DNA of 64,000 nucleotides. Origin: Arachidicoccus sp. (GTDB lineage: Bacteria > Bacteroidota > Bacteroidia > Chitinophagales > Chitinophagaceae). A program made the translations under genes and the position numbers. This document shows, piece by piece, positions 26,513 to 35,123 of this stretch (within the stretch, counting starts at the first letter, position 1; the number at the start of each line of letters is the position of its first letter). Below the pieces are notes generated by a model. The model was not told the DNA's origin. It saw nothing but the letters and a program-made list of their open reading frames with translations, and ran no database searches. The stretch lies in contig JAPWKH010000003.1 of NCBI GenBank assembly GCA_028283605.1, positions 48,112-112,111 on the forward strand. Direction: 5' to 3'.

Positions 26513-27631
26513 TTACACGTTATGCAGCCATGACATTAATTGTGCTTTGGTCGCTTCATAATTAAAATGCAGCGCTATTTCAAGTCCCTTTTCAATATGC
26601 GTGGTACGCATTCTTTCAGATTTGTACATAGCCATCATGCTTTGTGCAATATTATCCGATGTTGTACCCAAAAGATAATACGGCGCATCTTTTGCAATTT
26701 CGTGCAAAGACGGAGACTCTAATGTTATCACAGGAGTGCCGCACTGTATGGCTTCTACAATATACAGCAAATCACTATCGAAGCCTGTAAGCATTAGAAA
26801 TGCATAAGCCGCGCCAAGTAATAAATGAAAATCTTCCCGTTGCATTTCACCTATAAACAGCACGTCGTCTCTAAAATAGTAAGTAGAAAATAATGTTTTA
26901 AATTTTTCGCTCTGTACTATTTTATTGTTAATCATTATAACGAGTTTCATGGAAGAATTTTGCCATTTCTTGAAATAAGAAAATGCTTTTAAGTAACTGA
27001 CAACTTCATCGATTGTTTTTTCTCCGGCTTTTAATAAATAATATTCACAGCCGGATGCGTATTTCTTTTTAGCTTCTTGTTTTTCCTCCCATGTCAGCAT
27101 TCTGAAAATCGAGCGTGGAGCCGGTGGCAATGTGCGTATATGGCAGGCAATGTGTTCGCTCAATATATTTGACAAAATATCCACAGCCGCAGAGGAATAC
27201 GTGAAGCACATACTGGCATGTGAAACGTTTTTTGCAATTTTTTTGAAACTTACCTGTTGCCAATGTGAAACATGTTTGGGCTGAACAAAATATTCAGTAC
27301 CAAACAACAGCATTATTTGTGGCTGTCTTATCAGCTTATACGACCCGATCATTCCATTTAAGTAAATTGCTTTTTCGATTTGAAGCCGTTTAAGTATTTT
27401 CGGGATTGTCAAAGAATACCAAATTTTTAATTGCAACTCATTTCCATCAGGCGCATTAATCACATATAATACATCGCTCGTTTCATTTACAGGGTCAAAT
27501 TTTTCTTCTTCTATCAATTCAATAATTGGAATGCCTTTATAAAAAAAATCATCGGCAATCATATTATATATATATGTTGCGTAAGAATATTCACTTAAAG
27601 ATTCTTTTTGCTTAACTATAAGCCATTTCAT
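26513..27631 (-). CDS. Glycosyltransferase (group 1/GT4-like)
   Basis: A 372-residue cytoplasmic protein. The ATG before KWLIVKQKESL was chosen; the longer upstream reading frame adds a lysine-rich leader with no support. The C-terminal half follows the GT-B/GT4 plan: YLLKAGEKTIDEVVSYLKAF, then VLFIGEMQREDFHLLLGAA, then FDSDLLYIVEAIQCGTPVIT, the nucleotide-sugar-binding E-x7-E region in slightly divergent form. The N-terminal half is less conserved. It should transfer a sugar to a glycolipid, glycan or protein. It stands alone, convergent with DUF3810 and divergent from a DUF1573 gene. Confidence 0.8.
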   Translation of the reverse strand: MKWLIVKQKESLSEYSYATYIYNMIADDFFYKGIPIIELIEEEKFDPVNETSDVLYVINAPDGNELQLKIWYSLTIPKILKRLQIEKAIYLNGMIGSYKLIRQPQIMLLFGTEYFVQPKHVSHWQQVSFKKIAKNVSHASMCFTYSSAAVDILSNILSEHIACHIRTLPPAPRSIFRMLTWEEKQEAKKKYASGCEYYLLKAGEKTIDEVVSYLKAFSYFKKWQNSSMKLVIMINNKIVQSEKFKTLFSTYYFRDDVLFIGEMQREDFHLLLGAAYAFLMLTGFDSDLLYIVEAIQCGTPVITLESPSLHEIAKDAPYYLLGTTSDNIAQSMMAMYKSERMRTTHIEKGLEIALHFNYEATKAQLMSWLHNV

Positions 27632-27693
27632 AAAAGCAAAGTTAATTTCGATTGATATAAATTTTTTTTTAATATTCTGTAGAGAATGTCGAT

Positions 27694-27701
27694 TACATTT
27701 G
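27694..27701 (+). promoter_or_regulatory. Promoter -7 box for the DUF1573 pair
   Basis: TACATTTG fits TAnnTTTG and lies 37 bases before the first DUF1573 start, inside the gap shared with the divergent glycosyltransferase. No clear -33 box was found. Confidence 0.4.
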
Positions 27702-27737
27702 CACAATATTACTACAAACGCAAATCTTTGGCAAAGT

Positions 27738-28163
27738 ATGTATAAATTTTTTCTCTTATTGAATTTTGTTGTTATTACTAGTAAAATAAATGCCCAGAAT
27801 ACAAGGCCTGCAGCGCCGCTGGATGCTGCAAAATATATAGAAGTAAGCGACGATAATCATGATTTTGGAAATTTTGTTTTTGGCACGCCGCTCAGCTATT
27901 CCGTGAAGATGAAAAACATAAGCAAAGACACACTGTTTCTTACTAATATTATTGTAAGTTGCGGTTGTACTACACCGCATTACAAAAAAGGCGCTTATGC
28001 TCCCGGATCTGATATAGATTTAACCATTGCGTATAATGGCCGCAACGATGGTCTTTTGAAAAAAACCTTGAGTGTGCTTTTGGAGGATAATAAAGACGGG
28101 CAGATCGTTAAAATATTACGTTTTCAGGGAACCGGAATCGTACAAAATAAAGTTAGCAATTAA
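27738..28163 (+). CDS. DUF1573 domain-containing exported protein (first of two)
   Basis: A 141-residue protein with a signal peptide ending near SKINAQ. A single Ig-like DUF1573 domain follows: NHDFGNFVFGTPLSYSVKMK, then LTNIIVSCGCTTPHYKKGAY, with the invariant SCGCT motif, and DIDLTIAYNGRNDG. The fold resembles HYDIN/MSP-type beta sandwiches. The family is very common in Bacteroidota and its biochemical role is not settled; surface or periplasmic binding is assumed. A close paralogue follows 47 bases later, so this is probably a two-gene operon. Confidence 0.9.
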   Translation: MYKFFLLLNFVVITSKINAQNTRPAAPLDAAKYIEVSDDNHDFGNFVFGTPLSYSVKMKNISKDTLFLTNIIVSCGCTTPHYKKGAYAPGSDIDLTIAYNGRNDGLLKKTLSVLLEDNKDGQIVKILRFQGTGIVQNKVSN

Positions 28164-28210
28164 ACTTTTTCAATCAATAAAAATCGAACCAAACAATTAA
28201 ACCTTACACA

Positions 28211-28615
28211 ATGAAAAAACTGATTTTCGCATTCATTTTTTTAATAGTGGGAACTATTGCAACTACAGCGCAAGACAATAACCCCGTGCCTGGTGCAAAA
28301 TTTAAAGAAGTTTCACATGCATTCGGCAATATTCCGCAAGGCGTGCCCGCAACTACGGTTTTTACTTATAAAAATATAGGCAATACGCCTTTGGTAATAG
28401 AAACTGCTACGGCTTCATGCGGTTGCACTACACCGGAATATCCCAAAACTCCGGTTCTTGCAGGAAAAACAGGAGAAATAAAAGTAACTTACAATGCAGT
28501 TGCAACAGGCAATTTCACAAAAATGGTAACTGTAAAATTTGCAAATAATCAAAAGCCGGTTTTATTAAAAATTGAAGGGAATGTAGTAGAGAAAAAAACT
28601 ACGGCATCTAATTAA
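28211..28615 (+). CDS. DUF1573 domain-containing exported protein (second of two)
   Basis: A 134-residue paralogue of the previous gene. The signal peptide ends near TTAQ (MKKLIFAFIFLIVGTIATT). The domain reads HAFGNIPQGVPATTVFTYKN then TATASCGCTTPEYPKTPVL, with the same SCGCT motif, and ends KFANNQKPVLLKIEGNVVEK. A strong terminator follows, closing the pair. Role unknown, as for other DUF1573 proteins. Confidence 0.92.
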   Translation: MKKLIFAFIFLIVGTIATTAQDNNPVPGAKFKEVSHAFGNIPQGVPATTVFTYKNIGNTPLVIETATASCGCTTPEYPKTPVLAGKTGEIKVTYNAVATGNFTKMVTVKFANNQKPVLLKIEGNVVEKKTTASN

Positions 28616-28635
28616 AACACTTTCTTCATAAAATT

Positions 28636-28670
28636 AAATAGGCGATCACATACTGCGCGATCGCCTATTT
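28636..28670 (+). terminator. Rho-independent terminator after the DUF1573 pair
   Basis: AAATAGGCGATC and GATCGCCTATTT form a 12-bp stem (28636-28647 with 28659-28670) around an 11-base loop, followed by AATTATTTTTT. Confidence 0.8.
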
Positions 28671-28953
28671 AATTATTTTTTATTCTTGCAAAACAGAAAT
28701 ATTCATAGAAATATTTTCCTGCCGGAAAATAAATTGATATATTTAACGTTTAGACGATTAAAGAATTATTATGTTTTTAATTATGTTTTGTGAAAATAAT
28801 TATATATAATATTTTTATATTTTCGTCCTTATAAACAATTACTTAATCAAACAAAAATTAGATGCAATATGCCATAAGAATGTTGCAAATACAAAGCAAT
28901 AATTATTTTAGGCAGATTCCATCTTATTATTAAAACCAATTAAAAATTAACAG
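28671..28953. other. Non-coding gap before aqpZ
   Basis: Very A+T-rich, with no open frame or repeat that I can support. It should hold the aquaporin promoter; candidates such as TATATTTTCG near 28815 are too imperfect to call. Confidence 0.4.
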
Positions 28954-29643
28954 ATGAAAAAGTATATTGCAGAATTTATCGGCACATTCTGGCTTGTGCT
29001 TGGAGGTTGCGGCACAGCAGTTTTTGCTGCCACTTTCCCTGAAACCGGTGTAGGCTTTTTAGGAGTTGCTTTAGCGTTCGGATTAACGGTGCTTACAGGC
29101 GCTTATGCATTAGGGCATATTTCCGGAGGGCATTTCAATCCGGCGGTAAGTGTAGGGCTTTGGGTCGGCGGCAGATTCAGCGGAAAAGATTTAATTCCTT
29201 ATATCATTGCACAAGTGCTTGGCGGCATTGCTGCAGCTGGCATATTAGATTATGTATTATCGGGGCAAGCTACGTTTGCCGGATTGGGTGGTTTTGCAAG
29301 CAACGGATACGGATCTCATTCGCCCGGGGGCTATTCATTAGGAGCCTGTGCGGTAACCGAAATAGTACTTACTGCTGTGTTCTTAATTGTCATCATGGGA
29401 TCAACGCACAAAAATGCCAATAGCAAATTTGCAGGAATAGCGATTGGCTTGGCGCTTACGCTGATTCATTTGATAAGCATTCCTATAACCAATACTTCGG
29501 TAAATCCTGCCAGAAGCCTTGCTGTTGCTGTATTTCAGGGCGATTGGGCTTTAGGGCAAGTTTGGTTGTTTTGGGTAGCGCCTATTATCGGCGGAGCAAT
29601 TGGCGGTATTATCTATAAGGTATTGGCGCCGAATAACGATTAA
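28954..29643 (+). CDS. aqpZ: Aquaporin Z
   Basis: A 229-residue channel with six membrane helices and the two NPA loops: [19 protein letters not shown] (loop B) and [16 protein letters not shown] (loop E). The constriction residues look water-specific: the Arg after the second NPA is present, and the short loop lengths match AqpZ rather than glycerol facilitators, which carry a longer insert. It moves water across the inner membrane. It stands alone, with its own terminator downstream. Confidence 0.93.
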   Translation: MKKYIAEFIGTFWLVLGGCGTAVFAATFPETGVGFLGVALAFGLTVLTGAYALGHISGGHFNPAVSVGLWVGGRFSGKDLIPYIIAQVLGGIAAAGILDYVLSGQATFAGLGGFASNGYGSHSPGGYSLGACAVTEIVLTAVFLIVIMGSTHKNANSKFAGIAIGLALTLIHLISIPITNTSVNPARSLAVAVFQGDWALGQVWLFWVAPIIGGAIGGIIYKVLAPNND

Positions 29644-29665
29644 TCTTATTTTATAATATTTTCTT

Positions 29666-29700
29666 AAGCCGTAATCATTTAAACGCGATTACGGCTTTTT
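29666..29700 (+). terminator. Rho-independent terminator after aqpZ
   Basis: AAGCCGTAATC and GATTACGGCTT pair over 11 bp (29666-29676 with 29687-29697) around a 10-base loop and run straight into a T tract. Confidence 0.85.
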
Positions 29701-29737
29701 AATTGAAATAGTTTAAATTGCAATTATATTAAAGAAT

Positions 29738-30481
29738 ATGTTTTCAAAGTTTCTAACAAGTTTGGGTACGTATCTGTTGATGTTGAAATCAATGTTTACT
29801 AAACCTGAAAATTTTAAAATGTATTGGAAAGAATTAATGAGCCAGTGTTATGAAATTGGATATGGTTCTTTACCAATTGTTTTAATCATCTCCATATTTC
29901 TCGGCGCAGTTACTACAATCCAGACGGCATATCAGTTGGTAAGTCCACTGGTACCGCAATCTACTATTGCACAAATTGTGCGGGAAAGTATGTTGCTGGA
30001 ATTATCGCCAACAGTTTTAAGTATTGTACTGGCCGGCGTTGTAGGAAGCAAGATTGCTTCCGAGCTGGGCAATATGCGCGTATCCGAACAGATAGATGCA
30101 TTGGAAATCATGGGTATAAATTCTACGGCTTATCTTGTATTTCCAAAAATTGCAGCTTCAATCGTAGTGATTCCTTGTTTGGTTATAATATCCGCCGTAG
30201 TTGGTATTTGGGGAGGAAGAGTTGCCGGCAGTCTTTCAGGAATTATATCTCCCAATATATTTGATCAGGGAGCGCGGCAGAATTTCAGTTCTTTCAGCGT
30301 TACATTTGCGCTCATTAAGTCTTATACTTTCGCGTTTTTAATCAGCAGTATTTCTGCATATTTCGGCTATTTTGTAAAAGGCGGTTCTTTGGAAATCGGG
30401 CGCGCAAGCACAAAATCTGTAGTGGTAAGTTGCATTACCATTTTACTGGCAGATTACCTGTTGGCTGCTTTGCTTTTGTAA
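29738..30481 (+). CDS. mlaE: MlaE-family ABC transporter permease
   Basis: A 247-residue inner-membrane protein of the MlaE/YrbE permease family (QCYEIGYGSLPIVLIISIFL; LSPTVLSIVLAGVVGSKIAS; ELGNMRVSEQIDALEIMGIN). The EQIDAL motif is the hallmark of the coupling region. In other bacteria MlaE works with the ATPase MlaF and the MCE-domain protein MlaD to move phospholipids between the membranes and keep outer-membrane asymmetry. Usually an MlaF gene follows directly; here the next gene is rmuC behind a terminator-like hairpin, so the ATPase must be encoded elsewhere. Confidence 0.9.
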   Translation: MFSKFLTSLGTYLLMLKSMFTKPENFKMYWKELMSQCYEIGYGSLPIVLIISIFLGAVTTIQTAYQLVSPLVPQSTIAQIVRESMLLELSPTVLSIVLAGVVGSKIASELGNMRVSEQIDALEIMGINSTAYLVFPKIAASIVVIPCLVIISAVVGIWGGRVAGSLSGIISPNIFDQGARQNFSSFSVTFALIKSYTFAFLISSISAYFGYFVKGGSLEIGRASTKSVVVSCITILLADYLLAALLL

Positions 30482-30519
30482 TGAAACAGAAAAAGTAAGT
30501 TTAATAAAAAGCTATTAAG

Positions 30520-30547
30520 ATCCGTTGTATAGTTGCAGCGGATTTTT
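30520..30547 (+). terminator. Terminator after mlaE
   Basis: ATCCGTTG pairs with CAGCGGAT (one G-T pair) around an 8-base loop, followed by TTTTT. It isolates the permease gene from rmuC. Confidence 0.7.
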
Positions 30548-30576
30548 CATTTATCCTGAAATTAAAAGTAAAAAGT

Positions 30577-32040
30577 ATGACATTGGTAGAAATACTTTTG
30601 ATAATTGCGCTGCTATTATTAATTATAAATATTTTGATAACGGTTTTCAAAAAACCGGTTATTAATACAAATGAAATAAAATCTGAAATTGCCAAAGCAG
30701 CATTGGATATTTCAAAAATAGATCCTTTGGTCAGAGCGGAATTTTCGAACAACAGATACGAAATTCAAAATAGTTTAAAAGATTCACGGCAGGAATTAAG
30801 TGTTTCTCTGAAGAATTTTTCCGATCTGCTTACGCAAAGAATTACAGAGTTGGTAACTACTTTAAAAGATAACAGGCAGGAAGTAACAACCGGCTTAAAA
30901 TCTTTCGAAGAAAAATTTACGGCCAATGTAAAAGACTTTAATGAATTGCAAAGGCAGAAATTTTATGACCTGGCAAATAAGCAAGATCAAATTAAAAACG
31001 ATACGGAAGCCAAGCTTGAAAAAATCCGCGAAACCGTGGAGAATAAATTAAAATCTCTTCAGGAAGATAACAGCAAAAAGCTCGAAGAAATGAGAGCTAC
31101 AGTTGATGAAAAATTAAATGCCACACTGGAGAAAAGATTTAATGATTCTTTCAAACTCATTAGCGAAAGGCTTGAATCAGTTCATAAAGGATTAGGCGAA
31201 ATGCAGGTGCTTGCAAGCAGCGTAGGAGATATTAAAAAAGTAATGGCAAACGTGAAATCGAGAGGTATATTAGGCGAATACCAGCTCGCCAATATATTGG
31301 AAGATTTACTTACAAATGAACAATATGAAAAAAATGTAAAAACAAAGGCCGGAAGCGGCGCCATTGTTGAATTTGCGATAAAATTGCCGAATAATAATAA
31401 CCTTGAAAAAACGCTTTGGCTGCCAATCGATTCCAAATTCCCGAAAGAAGATTATGAAGCTCTTGTGGATGCATATGATGAAGGCAATCCTGAAAAAATA
31501 GAAGAATTGAAAAAAAGTTTTAAAGCAGCAATAATCAAAAATGCAAAAGACATAAAAGAAAAATATATTGATCCGCCGAATACAACAGAATATGGCATCA
31601 TGTTTTTACCTTTTGAAAGTTTATATGCGGAAGTCTTAAGAACGGCAGGGCTATTCGAGCAAATACAAAGAGATTATAAAATTACCATCACCGGTCCGAC
31701 TACTTTGAGTGCATTGCTGAGCAGTCTGCAAATGGGATTCAGAACACTTGCAATAGAAAAACGCAGCAGTGAAGTATGGGATTTATTGGGAGCAGTAAAA
31801 ACAGAATTCGGAAAATTTGGAACCGTATTGGAAAAAACAAAAAAGAAATTGCAGGAAGCAACCAATACAATTGATCAGGCAGGAATGCGAAGCCGGGCAA
31901 TAGAAAGACAGTTACGAAAAGTGCAGGAATTACCGGCTCCGGAAACACAACAGCAAATAGAAAATGAAATAAACGATAATAAAATAGATATCGAAGACAG
32001 CATCGAAAACATTCTCTTTAATGATGATAAAGATGAATAA
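30577..32040 (+). CDS. rmuC: DNA recombination protein RmuC
   Basis: A 487-residue protein with an N-terminal membrane anchor (residues 2-22, LVEILLIIALLLLIINILITV). A long coiled coil rich in Lys/Glu follows (about 45-200), then the conserved RmuC nuclease-like domain: KSRGILGEYQLANILEDLLT, LWLPIDSKFPKEDYEALVDA, EYGIMFLPFESLYAEVL and ALLSSLQMGFRTLAIEK. E. coli RmuC limits inversions at short inverted repeats and shares the PD-(D/E)XK-like fold. The C-terminal acidic tail is typical. It stands as a single-gene unit. Confidence 0.93.
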   Translation: MTLVEILLIIALLLLIINILITVFKKPVINTNEIKSEIAKAALDISKIDPLVRAEFSNNRYEIQNSLKDSRQELSVSLKNFSDLLTQRITELVTTLKDNRQEVTTGLKSFEEKFTANVKDFNELQRQKFYDLANKQDQIKNDTEAKLEKIRETVENKLKSLQEDNSKKLEEMRATVDEKLNATLEKRFNDSFKLISERLESVHKGLGEMQVLASSVGDIKKVMANVKSRGILGEYQLANILEDLLTNEQYEKNVKTKAGSGAIVEFAIKLPNNNNLEKTLWLPIDSKFPKEDYEALVDAYDEGNPEKIEELKKSFKAAIIKNAKDIKEKYIDPPNTTEYGIMFLPFESLYAEVLRTAGLFEQIQRDYKITITGPTTLSALLSSLQMGFRTLAIEKRSSEVWDLLGAVKTEFGKFGTVLEKTKKKLQEATNTIDQAGMRSRAIERQLRKVQELPAPETQQQIENEINDNKIDIEDSIENILFNDDKDE

Positions 32041-32127
32041 TCCTGTTTTATTAATCAGCATTAACTTTGAAGATAATGTTTTTATACATTCATGATAATT
32101 TTTAAAAAGCATTAAATATATTTCTCA

Positions 32128-33099
32128 TTGGAAACCTTAGATATTTTAACTATTGGCGCAGGCCCGATCGGGCTTGCATGCGGCATAGAAGCAAAGAATA
32201 ATGGGCTTAATTATTTGATCGTGGAGAAAGGCGCCCTTATCAATAGCCTGTACCATTATCCATTATTCATGACGTTTTTTTCAACAGCCGACAGATTGGA
32301 AATCGGCAACATCCCTTTCATGTGCCTTGCTCCTAAACCCGGACGACAAGAGGCTTTGGAGTATTACAGAAGCGTTGCAAGAAATAAAGAATTGAATGTG
32401 CATCTTTATGAAAGAGTTGAAGAAGTAAGCAAACAATCGGACAATATTTTTTTGGTAAAGACTTCCAAACAAAATTATCTTGCAAGGAATGTAATTGTGG
32501 CAACAGGATTTTATGATATTCCTGTTTACATGAATACGCCGGGAGAAGAATTATCTAAAGTTCGTCATTATTACAAAGAAGCGCATGAGTATGTAATGCA
32601 AAAAGTTTTGGTAATAGGCGCCAACAATTCTGCCGTAGATGCCGCACTGGAAATATGGAGAAAAGGCGGAGATGTAACCATGCTTATACGCGACGATAAA
32701 ATCGGTGAACGTGTAAAATACTGGGTAAAACCGGACATCGAAAACAGGATAAAAGAAGGAAGCATTAAAGCGTATTTCAAATCGAAATTGATTGAAATAA
32801 AACTTCATTCTGTTATTATTGAAAATGAAGACCGGAAATTGATCGAGCTTGAAAATGATTTTGTACTTGCCATGACAGGTTATCATCCGGATTTTGGAAT
32901 GCTGAGAAAATTCGGGATTGAATTAGACGAAACAAATGGTTTCACACCCATGCATAAATGGGAAACGATGGAAACGAACGTAGAAGGGCTTTTTCTCGCC
33001 GGCGTTGTTTGCGGCGGACTCAATACGCATAAGTGGTTTATCGAAAATTCCAGAGTTCATGCTACGCAAATTCTTTCCTGTATTATGAAAAGAAGATGA
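32128..33099 (+). CDS. ypdA: YpdA-family bacillithiol disulfide reductase (FAD/NADPH)
   Basis: A 323-residue flavoprotein. It begins at a TTG: an in-frame stop lies just upstream and no ATG precedes the FAD motif DILTIGAGPIGLACG. The NADPH-binding motif is KVLVIGANNSAVDAALE near residue 165. The conserved YHYPLFMTFFSTADRLEIGN and GGLNTHKWFIENSR phrases set the YpdA subgroup apart from thioredoxin reductase; there is no CxxC active site. Family members reduce bacillithiol disulfide or mixed disulfides, so the organism probably makes bacillithiol, as many Bacteroidota do. A strong terminator follows. Confidence 0.87.
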   Translation: METLDILTIGAGPIGLACGIEAKNNGLNYLIVEKGALINSLYHYPLFMTFFSTADRLEIGNIPFMCLAPKPGRQEALEYYRSVARNKELNVHLYERVEEVSKQSDNIFLVKTSKQNYLARNVIVATGFYDIPVYMNTPGEELSKVRHYYKEAHEYVMQKVLVIGANNSAVDAALEIWRKGGDVTMLIRDDKIGERVKYWVKPDIENRIKEGSIKAYFKSKLIEIKLHSVIIENEDRKLIELENDFVLAMTGYHPDFGMLRKFGIELDETNGFTPMHKWETMETNVEGLFLAGVVCGGLNTHKWFIENSRVHATQILSCIMKRR

Positions 33100-33121
33100 T
33101 GAAATTTTACAACAAATGAAT

Positions 33122-33157
33122 AAAAAAATCTTGTCCGTAATTGAACAAGATTTTTTT
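33122..33157. terminator. Bidirectional terminator between ypdA and the aldo/keto reductase
   Basis: AAAAAAATCTTGT (33122-33134) pairs with ACAAGATTTTTTT (33145-33157), 13 bp, around a 10-base loop. A and T runs at each end make it work for both convergent genes. Confidence 0.85.
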
Positions 33158-33174
33158 ATTTGGCAGACTTTACA

Positions 33175-34206
33175 TTAATAAAATTTAGGCAATGGGTTCA
33201 GCACTGTGTTTTGCCTTTGATGCCAGTAAGGATAAATAGGTGTAAGTGCGCTCACATCATCCAGTTTTTTTATTTGCTCAGTCGTGAGTTGCCAGCCTGT
33301 TGCGCCGATGTTTTGCTTCAGTTGTTCTGCATTTCTCGCACCGATAATTACGTTAGAGACAGTCGGTCGTTGCAACAGCCAATTAATTGCGACTTGCGGA
33401 ATACTTTTGTCAATTTCATTTCCAATTTCTTCCAAAACATCCACGATATTGTACAATCTTTCAAAGTCTGTTGCAGGCCCGTGCGCGCCGCCTTTACTTA
33501 TTCTGTTATCTTCCGGAACAGGATTGTTTCTTTTGAATCTTCCGCCCAGTCTTCCGGATGCCAGCGGGCTCCACACTATTGTTCCTACATGCTGATCAAT
33601 TCCTGCGGGCATCAGTTCCCATTCAAATTCCCTCTCGAGCACGTTGTAATATGCCTGGTGGGCAATATAGCGCGCCCAGCCATATCGTTCAGAAACCGTC
33701 AGCGATTTCATTAAAGCCCAGCCCGAAAAATTGGAACATGCAATATATCGTACTTTACCGGAACTGATTAAATCATCCAGTGAACGTAATGTTTCTTCAA
33801 CAGGCGTACGACCATCGAAGCCGTGCATGTGATAAATATCTATATGATCTGTCTGGAGTCGGCGCAAACTGTCTTCGCATTGTTTTATTAAATGAAAACG
33901 GGAAGACCCAAAATCATTTGCCCCTTTACCCATCGGGAAAGTTGCTTTGGTAGAAATAATTAATTGCTCGCGAATGCCTTTGATAGCTTTACCCAAAATT
34001 TCTTCCGACAAGCCGTTTGAATAAACATTCGCCGTATCGAAAAAATTAATTCCCGCATCCAAACACAGTTTAATCAATTCATTTGCATCTTCCTGCTGGG
34101 TATTTCCCCAAGCTTTGAAAAATTCATTTCCCCCACCGAAAGTCGCCGTTCCGAAACTTAATACCGGTACTTGCAATCCTGATGCACCTAATTGTCTATA
34201 TTCCAT
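33175..34206 (-). CDS. Aldo/keto reductase
   Basis: A 343-residue NADPH-dependent reductase with the (beta/alpha)8 fold. It opens MEYRQLGASGLQVPVLSFGT. The catalytic residues can be followed: Asp in FFDTANVYSNGLSEEILGKA with the Tyr four residues on, Lys in LIISTKATFPM, and His in HIDIYHMHGFDG. The C-terminal coenzyme loop is NVIIGARNAEQLKQN. It reduces carbonyls of unknown physiological identity, probably a sugar or aldehyde-type compound. It stands alone, convergent with ypdA. Confidence 0.93.
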   Translation of the reverse strand: MEYRQLGASGLQVPVLSFGTATFGGGNEFFKAWGNTQQEDANELIKLCLDAGINFFDTANVYSNGLSEEILGKAIKGIREQLIISTKATFPMGKGANDFGSSRFHLIKQCEDSLRRLQTDHIDIYHMHGFDGRTPVEETLRSLDDLISSGKVRYIACSNFSGWALMKSLTVSERYGWARYIAHQAYYNVLEREFEWELMPAGIDQHVGTIVWSPLASGRLGGRFKRNNPVPEDNRISKGGAHGPATDFERLYNIVDVLEEIGNEIDKSIPQVAINWLLQRPTVSNVIIGARNAEQLKQNIGATGWQLTTEQIKKLDDVSALTPIYPYWHQRQNTVLNPLPKFY

Positions 34207-34368
34207 GATGAATTATTTTATTTAAAAATTATTACACAAACCTAAACATGAATTTTAAAGAAATCTTGAAGATGATTTTATACACATAATTTATTGCCTC
34301 TTAAAAGCGTTTATAATATCAGTTAATTTATTTTGAAGATATTTGTTGTTTATGAATTTAAAATACGA

Positions 34369-35115
34369 ATGAAGTATATAAAAAGAATTTTACTGATTGG
34401 TTGTACAATATTGTCGGATATTCACGGATACGGGCAAGAAGGAAATTTAAACAGAATAAGCCACGATATGAATGCCTTTTATTTCGGGATAAGCGTAGGC
34501 TACAATAGTTCTACTTTATTGACAACACGCAACGAAGCATTTCTTCAGCAGGCGAGTATAAACAGAATAGAACCGCACAGTAGCCAGGGAATTGAAATGG
34601 GCTTCAGTGCAACGGCAAGATTGTCCAACAGATTGGATCTTCGCTTTGCACCCAAACTCGTATTGGGCGGCCAAAAATATTTGAGTTATTATTTTACGGA
34701 TGCTTATCTGCAAGCGAACCCGGGAAAAGAAGCTGTCGAAAATATAAAACTGCCAACCAATATTTTAAGCTTTCCGCTTGATTTGAAATTAAAATCGGAT
34801 CGGATACACAACTTTCGTGTTTATATGTTTGGAGGCATGAGATATGATAAAAATTTATCGGCAAATTCTGCCGAATACCGCCAGGCCAAGCAATTGGGGG
34901 AAAATCCGCCGCCGCAATTCCGCTCGGGCGACTTTGCTTACGAAGGCGGATTGGGATTCAATTTTTATATGCCGTTCAGTGTTATTTCCCCGGAAATAAA
35001 ATTCAGCAGAACACTCGGCAACAGTCATATTCGCGATGCTGATAATCCCTATTCTGCGCCTTTGGATATTATGCGCACTCAATCCATCGTGTTCACCATA
35101 AATATTGAACAGTAA
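34369..35115 (+). CDS. porT: PorT-like outer membrane beta-barrel protein (type IX secretion)
   Basis: A 248-residue exported protein, started at the ATG before KYIKRILLIGCTIL, which gives a normal signal peptide ending near GYGQ. The body is a small beta-barrel: YFGISVGYNSSTL, DLRFAPKLVLGGQKYLSYYF, FPLDLKLKSDRIHNFRVYMF and FYMPFSVISPEIKFSRTLGN. The phrases LKSDR-NFR and SPEIKFS are characteristic of PorT, a type IX secretion/gliding component in Bacteroidota. The match is by eye and the family is loosely conserved, so a generic outer-membrane barrel is the alternative. It converges with the aspartokinase gene, leaving 8 bases between stops. Confidence 0.7.
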   Translation: MKYIKRILLIGCTILSDIHGYGQEGNLNRISHDMNAFYFGISVGYNSSTLLTTRNEAFLQQASINRIEPHSSQGIEMGFSATARLSNRLDLRFAPKLVLGGQKYLSYYFTDAYLQANPGKEAVENIKLPTNILSFPLDLKLKSDRIHNFRVYMFGGMRYDKNLSANSAEYRQAKQLGENPPPQFRSGDFAYEGGLGFNFYMPFSVISPEIKFSRTLGNSHIRDADNPYSAPLDIMRTQSIVFTINIEQ

Positions 35116-35123
35116 ATTTATCG

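Noticed and set aside
34333..34368. Upstream TTG start for the PorT-like gene
   Set aside because: It would place 12 residues before the signal peptide; the ATG at 34369 gives a normal export signal.
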